From the IMG/VR virus record IMGVR_UViG_3300012929_000029, positions 1 to 44,865 of that record: a stretch of 44,865 nucleotides of DNA, one strand, 5' to 3'. The position numbers were made by a program, and so were the translations under genes. Source of the DNA: a virus. Positions 41,042-44,865 of the stretch are shown one piece after another (within the stretch, counting starts at the first letter, position 1; each line of letters starts with the position of its first letter). The notes below the pieces were generated by a model. It worked only from the letters and a program-made list of their open reading frames with translations. It had not been told where the DNA came from and made no database searches.

Positions 41042-41438
41042 GTTTTTTTGGACCGCCTGGACTTCTGGTTTTGGTTTGCGTGACCATATGGATATGGGCA
41101 AACCTTGACCTTTTTTCTGTACCGGCCGGCCAGTGGACGCTTTCTAGGTGGTCCAAACCGGGGTGGTCCAACAGGTGGTCCGTTAGGTGGTCCATGACCA
41201 CCCGGCATCATTTGTGCCTATTGGACCACCTAGACCACCTAATATAGAAATAACCCATAGGAGGACTGAGCATTTACAAGAAAATAGGATCTACAAAGTT
41301 TGGTCTCTTTTTTTGCTCGAGGTGGTCCACGTGCAAGCCATTGATATAATGGAGCAAAAAAAACTGGACACCTCCGCCTGACAAAAAGGAGGTGGTCCAG
41401 GCGGTCCAAGACGGGCGAGTCAGGCGACTCTGAGTGGC
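41042..41438. other. Intergenic region carrying the AGGTGGTCCA array
   Basis: About 400 bp without a supported gene. It contains the 10-bp repeat array (listed separately), AT-rich stretches at 41241-41252 and 41341-41362, and two excellent anti-SD matches with no start codon at the right distance (41258-41265 TAGGAGGA; 41385-41393 AAGGAGGTG, part of a repeat). A small stem GAGTC-AGGC-GACTC at 41417-41430 follows the helicase-primase stop but has no T-run. Overall it looks regulatory or replicative. Confidence 0.6.
41049..41408. repeat. AGGTGGTCCA repeat array (about 11 copies, both orientations)
   Basis: Forward copies: 41146-41155, 41161-41170 (GGG start), 41173-41182 (ends CCG), 41185-41194, 41320-41329, 41390-41399, and AGGCGGTCCA at 41399-41408. 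Reverse copies: 41049-41058 (TGGACCGCCT), 41195-41203 (partial), 41222-41231 and 41231-41240. The copies at 41185-41194 and 41195-41203 form an inverted repeat: GGTGGTC (41186-41192), CAT, GACCACC (41196-41202). Spacings of 12 bp (41173 to 41185), 9 (41222 to 41231) and 15 (41146 to 41161) occur in the left cluster. This looks like an iteron/operator array for a DNA-binding protein, possibly the replication origin or packaging site. Exact copy boundaries are by eye. Confidence 0.85.
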
Positions 41439-42671
41439 CTACGTATTGGAATTAGCTGGGTAAACTCGGATTTTATGACCTGCAACGAGTTCGCGACGGC
41501 CGATGAAGTTGGCTCTTGCGAGGATAGCGCCGACTCTGGTTTCGGCGCTTTTGCTCCAGCGCTCGGCTGGGATATTTAACGGGCCGCCGAGGACATCGGC
41601 GAGGGTGAAGGGTAGCAGTCGTTGCTCAGCCCAGTCAACGACCGAGCGAGTCCAGGGGTCCTCCTGGTAGCGCTCTTCCTGCTCCTCGGTAATTGCAGCA
41701 ACGAAATCCTCGGTAGGGTAGTATTGCTCGCCGCGTTTGAGGCGATCGCGGGCCTCGGCCCAAAGCTGATCGCGGGCGGCGCGCAGTAGCCGGATGTCGA
41801 TGGAGCCACAGCGGATGGGCCAGAAGCGGCGTGCGCCAGTTGGGTCGGAGAGCGACAGGAGATTATTGGTCGTGCCGGCGAAGACGACTGAGCGTTCGCG
41901 GCGTACGAAGTGGTGGCCGTAGGCCGGGCGATAGATGTCGACGGTGCGCGTGATGAAGTCCTTGACGGCCGTCACCTCACTGCGACGCAGGGCCTCGAGC
42001 TCGCCGCACTCGACGATCCAACGACCGTGCAGGGCGTGAGCGGCGCGCGTGCCGTCGTTGATATCGGGCAGCTCGGGCAGGTACCAGGCGCCCCCGAGCA
42101 CGCGCAGGGCGGAGCTCTTGCGGATCCCCTGGGGCCCCTCCAGGAGCAGCATGTGGTCGACCTGGCATCCGGGCTGTGTTGCACGTGCAACAGCGCTGAT
42201 GAGCCACCAGGTGCCCACAGCCGAGGCGTAGGGCGTGTCCTCACACCCGAGGTACTCGTGGCACCAGTGTGGCAGCCGCTCGATCCCGTCCCAATCGAGT
42301 GACGCCAGGTACTCGCGCAATGGGTGGACGGTATTGCGACGGCCTGCGGCCGAGACAGCTGAGTTTATTGTTGACTCGCGATAAGTAACCTGCATCGGGT
42401 TACCAACGCGGGAAAAATAGTGCTGGACATAGACGGTGTCCTGATCGGACAGGTCTGCACCCTGGCGCGGCAGCGTAAATTCATCGAGCGGCGGCGGCGC
42501 CTTGGCCCAGAACGTGCGATCGCCGAATTCGTCGTAGGCGATACAGCCGCGGAATGCGCCGTTGGTCAACATCAGGTAGGCATTACCAACCTCGGCCGTG
42601 ACGATGCCCTTGGCGTTGGCCTTGAGCGCACGCTTCCAGTCGTGGCCGCTCATATCGATGAGGTCACCCAT
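41439..42671 (-). CDS. VirE/D5-type helicase-primase ATPase
   Basis: 410 residues; ATG at 42669-42671. SF3/VirE-type ATPase: RNTVHPLREYLASLDWDGIE (about 112-131), the Walker A region LLLEGPQGIRKSSALRVL with GPQGIRKSS at 179-187, Walker B-like RWIVECGELEAL (217-228) and VVFAGTTNN (262-270), a sensor-like segment with the ARRFWPI arginine finger region after it. These proteins unwind DNA and are often fused to primases; here the primase half is not evident. The Walker A has Arg instead of the usual Gly before Lys (GIRKSS). It is the main replication gene and sits just before the iteron-like array. Confidence 0.82.
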   Translation of the reverse strand: MGDLIDMSGHDWKRALKANAKGIVTAEVGNAYLMLTNGAFRGCIAYDEFGDRTFWAKAPPPLDEFTLPRQGADLSDQDTVYVQHYFSRVGNPMQVTYRESTINSAVSAAGRRNTVHPLREYLASLDWDGIERLPHWCHEYLGCEDTPYASAVGTWWLISAVARATQPGCQVDHMLLLEGPQGIRKSSALRVLGGAWYLPELPDINDGTRAAHALHGRWIVECGELEALRRSEVTAVKDFITRTVDIYRPAYGHHFVRRERSVVFAGTTNNLLSLSDPTGARRFWPIRCGSIDIRLLRAARDQLWAEARDRLKRGEQYYPTEDFVAAITEEQEERYQEDPWTRSVVDWAEQRLLPFTLADVLGGPLNIPAERWSKSAETRVGAILARANFIGRRELVAGHKIRVYPANSNT

Positions 42672-42710
42672 GGACCTCGCTCTGCCCCCTCTCTCTCGCC
42701 GCCAGGCGGA

Positions 42711-42923
42711 TCACTCGCCGCTCGCGAGTTTGCGAGCCTGTCTGCTGTTGGCGAGCGTCGCGCCACGGAGTAAATCGGTGCCTCGCCGCAGCACCTCGGC
42801 CTTGGACAGGCCGAGACTGTCGGCGAGTTTCTGGAGCTGGGCGAATTCGGCCGCCGTAAATCGGAGCTGAAAGCGCGTGCTCCGCGGGCGCTCCGGCAAG
42901 TAATTTGATGACGGTTTCCGCAT
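42711..42923 (-). CDS. Ribbon-helix-helix DNA-binding protein
   Basis: 70 residues, ATG at 42921-42923. STRFQLRFTAAEFAQLQKLA (about 15-34) is the ribbon strand and helix A, and LGLSKAEVLRRGTDLL (about 37-52) is helix B, the RHH/CopG pattern. RHH proteins bind direct repeats as tetramers. No good ribosome binding site is visible; the start lies close to a predicted -10, so translation may be leaderless. It is a candidate regulator for itself, the helicase-primase downstream and the AGGTGGTCCA array. Confidence 0.7.
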   Translation of the reverse strand: MRKPSSNYLPERPRSTRFQLRFTAAEFAQLQKLADSLGLSKAEVLRRGTDLLRGATLANSRQARKLASGE

Positions 42924-42928
42924 AAAGT

Positions 42929-42960
42929 GGTCAGTACTGCCGATGGCGTTGCGGTGTCAA
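42929..42960 (-). promoter_or_regulatory. Candidate promoter/operator for the RHH gene
   Basis: Reverse complement of 42955-42960 is TTGACA (perfect -35); 18 bp further is TACTGA (42931-42936, weak -10). The palindrome CAGTACTG (42932-42939), extended as GGTCAGTACTGCC (42929-42941), overlaps the -10, as an autoregulatory operator would. Confidence 0.4.
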
Positions 42961-42977
42961 GGGGCGGGGACGTTGGT

Positions 42978-43006
42978 GTGACAGTTTAGTTGATTGGGCA
43001 TAGACT
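42978..43006 (+). promoter_or_regulatory. Candidate promoter for gene at 43043
   Basis: GTGACA (42978-42983; 5/6 to TTGACA), 17-bp spacer, TAGACT (43001-43006; 4/6). Points rightward toward 43043, divergent from the RHH gene. Confidence 0.35.
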
Positions 43007-43042
43007 TTGGGTCCGTTGACCGACCGAGCCCCGCGGCCTCCG

Positions 43043-43750
43043 ATGCCAATCCGCCAGGCACGTGGGAGTCGTCCGGACATCGTGGAGCAGATTGCTCCCG
43101 GAGCCGTACGTGAGCACAGGCCGCGGATCAGCAATTACCCGCCACAGGAGATGGGCTCTTTGCCCAAGCCGCGCGGCAAACTCGACTCGCTGGAAGTCAG
43201 CGCCGAATCGTTGCTGGACGAGCTCGCTGCAAAGAGTGCTGATGGCGCTCGGCTTGAGCGGGAGCTGGCGATAGCCAGAGCCCAGTTAGCCTCACGCTCC
43301 CGGCCAGCTAGCGATCCGCCAATGAAGGCCGACCGCGAGCTTGGTCATGCGGTCCGCGTCTTGCTGGGTCATATCGTCAAGCTGCTCGTATCGGCCATAC
43401 TGGGCGGCGGGGCAGTCATTCTCGCGCGCCCAGGCGCCGCGCCAGAGCGGGTCGATTCTCAGGGCGTGAGGCTTGATACGGTAGAGAAGCAGGCGGCCGG
43501 AAATCGAGATGCCGCGCTCGCCGAGAGCCGATACAGACAACTGCAAGCCGTCGCGCTCGATTGCAGGCTGCGACACATCCGCGCCGCATTGGAGCGCGAA
43601 GGCGCTATCCTAGACTCGCTACCTGCCGGCGCCGTTGATTGGCGCTCGCGTTACCTGCCGAGCGGGCGGGCCGCGCGAACCACGCCCGAGTGGCAGATCA
43701 GCGACGATTGCCCGCCGCTGCCGGGCCCGCCCATGCTACCGCCACCATAG
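43043..43750 (+). CDS. Hypothetical protein with one TM helix, start uncertain
   Basis: 235 residues if started at the ATG 43043; other starts (ATG 43151, or in-frame GTG/TTG) cannot be excluded because no clear ribosome binding site precedes any. Features: helix DSLEVSAESLLDELAAKSAD and ARLERELAIARAQL (coiled coil), a hydrophobic segment IVKLLVSAILGGGAVILARP, more helices (ALDCRLRHIRAALEREGAIL) and a Pro-rich end. One plus-strand gene between minus-strand genes. A spanin-like or membrane-anchored accessory protein is possible. Confidence 0.5.
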   Translation: MPIRQARGSRPDIVEQIAPGAVREHRPRISNYPPQEMGSLPKPRGKLDSLEVSAESLLDELAAKSADGARLERELAIARAQLASRSRPASDPPMKADRELGHAVRVLLGHIVKLLVSAILGGGAVILARPGAAPERVDSQGVRLDTVEKQAAGNRDAALAESRYRQLQAVALDCRLRHIRAALEREGAILDSLPAGAVDWRSRYLPSGRAARTTPEWQISDDCPPLPGPPMLPPP

Positions 43751-43756
43751 ATGCGA

Positions 43757-43984
43757 TCAGTAGCCGCCGTCGAACAGGGCGATCACGTCCTCGGGCTCGA
43801 GCTTGAGCTCGTCGGCCACGGCCATGGCGAGCTTGCCGCGTATCCACTCCGAGCGGGACTCGATACAGGCCTTGGCGCACTGGTCGATCAAGGCGACCGC
43901 CTCGGCTGGGACCACCACCCCGAGCACGGGGTTGACGTGTTTTCCGGAGCGAGCTCGACCAATGTCGGCTTTGCGCTGGGTCAT
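43757..43984 (-). CDS. Ribbon-helix-helix-like small protein
   Basis: 75 residues; ATG at 43982-43984 overlaps the upstream stop by 4 bp. A basic N-terminus (QRKADIGRARSGKHVNP), a strand VLGVVVPAEAVALIDQCAKA, then helix B CIESRSEWIRGKLAMAVADE, resembling an RHH DNA-binding fold. The C-terminal tail is acidic (LEPEDVIALFDGGY). Likely a second small regulator in the early region. Converges with the plus-strand gene, 6 bp away. Confidence 0.55.
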   Translation of the reverse strand: MTQRKADIGRARSGKHVNPVLGVVVPAEAVALIDQCAKACIESRSEWIRGKLAMAVADELKLEPEDVIALFDGGY

Positions 43985-44388
43985 TTTTTGGAGTCCGCGC
44001 GCGTCGCCACTGCGGCCTTGGAGCTCTCGAAGCCAATGACGAATCCATCTCGGATTGCCGCGGCTATTTTAGACGCTGCCCCCACTGGCAATGCGACATC
44101 GGACAAATGCTTCATTGCTGTGTCCACGAGCAGCGATTGGCAGTGTTCCGCTGCCGCCTCGCAGGAGGCTCGCGCCGATTCTATTTTTTCGGATTGGTTC
44201 ACCGCGCGACGGATTTCAGCGTCGCGCTCGATTTTAGGGCGAGCTAACCACGCGCGCTGTTCGTGCTCCGCTCGCGCCTCCATGCGACGGCAGTGTCGGC
44301 GCTCGCCGAAGTAGCCGATGAGCATTCCGAGTAATAGCCCGATCATGATCGCGCAGACAGCGAGCCCAAATGCAAATAGAACTGACAT
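43981..44388 (-). CDS. Membrane-anchored coiled-coil protein
   Basis: 135 residues from the ATG at 44386-44388 (GAGG upstream). Hydrophobic MSVLFAFGLAVCAIMIGLLL then GMLIGYF (about 1-28) anchor the N-terminus. A charged helix follows (ERRHCRRMEARAEHEQ) and then a soluble helical tail with three cysteines. This is the shape of an i-spanin, but it is encoded in the early region, so a different membrane role is equally possible. Confidence 0.55.
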   Translation of the reverse strand: MSVLFAFGLAVCAIMIGLLLGMLIGYFGERRHCRRMEARAEHEQRAWLARPKIERDAEIRRAVNQSEKIESARASCEAAAEHCQSLLVDTAMKHLSDVALPVGAASKIAAAIRDGFVIGFESSKAAVATRADSKK

Positions 44389-44407
44389 TTTCGTATTTTC
44401 CTCAACG

Positions 44408-44430
44408 CCACAAGCCCCCGGACCTTGTGG
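44408..44430 (-). promoter_or_regulatory. Intergenic hairpin before the membrane gene
   Basis: CCACAAG (44408-44414), loop of nine bases, CTTGTGG (44424-44430). It lies between the 44468 and 44388 genes, with no T-run on the minus strand, so an attenuator or RNA-stability element is more likely than a terminator. Confidence 0.3.
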
Positions 44431-44467
44431 GCGCGGGGGCGGGAATCGCCCGAAGGCAATGGGGAGG

Positions 44468-44734
44468 TCATGACTCGGCCCCGAAGTACCGGCGGTTGTT
44501 CGCGCTGCGCTTATTATTCTTGGCGGCCTTGATCTTGATTTCGGCGACGAGCGACGCATGACCCGGGTAGGTAGCCGGATCGACTACGAGGCGGCCCGCG
44601 AAACCGGATTTGCTGTCAGCCCAGGTGAGGCCGACGACACCATCCTTGTCGAGGACCTTGACGTTCCAGGCTGCCGGGAACGTGGTCTTGGGGATGCTAT
44701 AGAGGTCAGCGAGAATTTCTGCGGGGGTTGCCAT
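44468..44734 (-). CDS. Small hypothetical early protein
   Basis: 88 residues; ATG at 44732-44734 has the strong site AAGGAGAA upstream; earlier in-frame codons are not supported. MATPAEILADLYSIPKTTFP then VKVLDKDGVVGLTWADSKSG, RLVVDPATYPGHASLVAEIK and a basic C-terminus (KIKAAKNNKRSANNRRYF). No family recognised. Its good promoter and ribosome binding site suggest early, strong expression. Confidence 0.6.
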   Translation of the reverse strand: MATPAEILADLYSIPKTTFPAAWNVKVLDKDGVVGLTWADSKSGFAGRLVVDPATYPGHASLVAEIKIKAAKNNKRSANNRRYFGAES

Positions 44735-44865
44735 CTGTCGATTCTCCTTCGGGTTGCCAGCTCCGTGCTGTTCGCCCTGACCCAATCAGTATGGGTACGC
44801 GCGTACGTGCGCGCAAGTGGTCATCTGGCGGAATCCTCTACCGCAGAAACCTGCGTCTGAGCTTC
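44735..44865. other. Right-end promoter region
   Basis: Noncoding in the minus direction. It holds the candidate promoter for the 44468 gene and a perfect 12-bp palindrome. If the sequence is joined to the left edge, a plus-strand frame stays open across the join; see findings. Confidence 0.5.
44788..44816 (-). promoter_or_regulatory. Candidate promoter of rightmost gene with operator palindrome
   Basis: On the minus strand TTGCGC (44811-44816), 17-bp spacer, CATACT (44788-44793). The perfect palindrome GTACGCGCGTAC (44795-44806) lies in the spacer, a good place for a repressor operator. Confidence 0.4.

Noticed and set aside
40686-41201. 171-residue frame on the minus strand
   Set aside because: Very Arg/Cys-rich translation, reads through the AGGTGGTCCA array, and is out of frame with the better-supported gene.
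41187-41381. Small plus-strand frame and SD-like TAGGAGGA without an ATG
   Set aside because: The start codon sits inside a repeat, and the good SD has no start codon nearby.
41417-41430. GAGTC-AGGC-GACTC stem as a terminator
   Set aside because: Five base pairs and no T-run on either strand; too weak to claim.
43292-43576. Minus-strand 94-residue frame opposite the 43043 gene
   Set aside because: Antisense to a longer frame with coiled-coil and TM features; no ribosome site.
1-44865. tRNA genes, integrase, transposase or insertion sequence
   Set aside because: None seen on a careful read of the sequence and the frames; mobile-element calls would be unsupported.

Overview
The window is most of a tailed bacteriophage genome with about 55 tightly packed genes. 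A full virion set reads right to left on the minus strand: terminase large subunit, portal, scaffold-like protein, major capsid protein, adaptor, large tail/ejection proteins, a lectin-like adhesin and a GH25 lysozyme. I see no tape-measure, tail-tube or sheath gene, so a short-tailed (podovirus-like) particle is the best guess. There is no integrase, DNA polymerase or tRNA gene. The only clear replication enzyme is a VirE/D5-type helicase-primase. The host is probably Gram-negative: there is a small predicted lipoprotein and a signal-anchored lysozyme-like protein. I cannot name the host.

Left end (1-3089, plus strand): a DUF6745-like protein whose visible N-terminus is a 12-bp tandem repeat cut by the window edge, its small GEVTGH-motif partner, a Gfo/Idh/MocA-type oxidoreductase, and a more AT-rich gene starting with a PDQPRDDHGRW motif. 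Next (13446-3073, minus strand) is a 10-kb sugar and glycosylation island: RmlB-like dehydratase, sugar C-methyltransferase, cupin, FkbM and class I methyltransferases, two single-domain glycosyltransferases and an 855-aa GT2-TPR-GT4 protein. Many of these genes overlap by 4 nt (ATGA or GTGA), which suggests one translationally coupled operon. It probably makes and attaches an unusual, possibly C-methylated, deoxysugar to the virion or the host surface.

The lysis, adhesin and virion block (31152-13460) ends at the major capsid gene. Between capsid and scaffold lies an inverted plus-strand island (31355-33744) of small genes: a lipoprotein, zinc-finger-like proteins and conserved phage hypotheticals. 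Its leader contains two long GAAA-capped hairpins, one directly before the first ribosome binding site. A minus-strand group follows (34899-33746) with a FliA-like sigma factor, then scaffold, portal, terminase, a GroES-like protein and small head-end genes.

The right end holds a 360-bp array of about eleven AGGTGGTCCA elements in both orientations, the helicase-primase, two ribbon-helix-helix-like proteins, small membrane proteins and candidate promoter/operator sites. This looks like the replication and early-control end. The strongest unexplained elements are the AGGTGGTCCA array, the hairpin leader and the large glycosylation operon. All function calls are from reading sequence motifs by eye; no database search was run.
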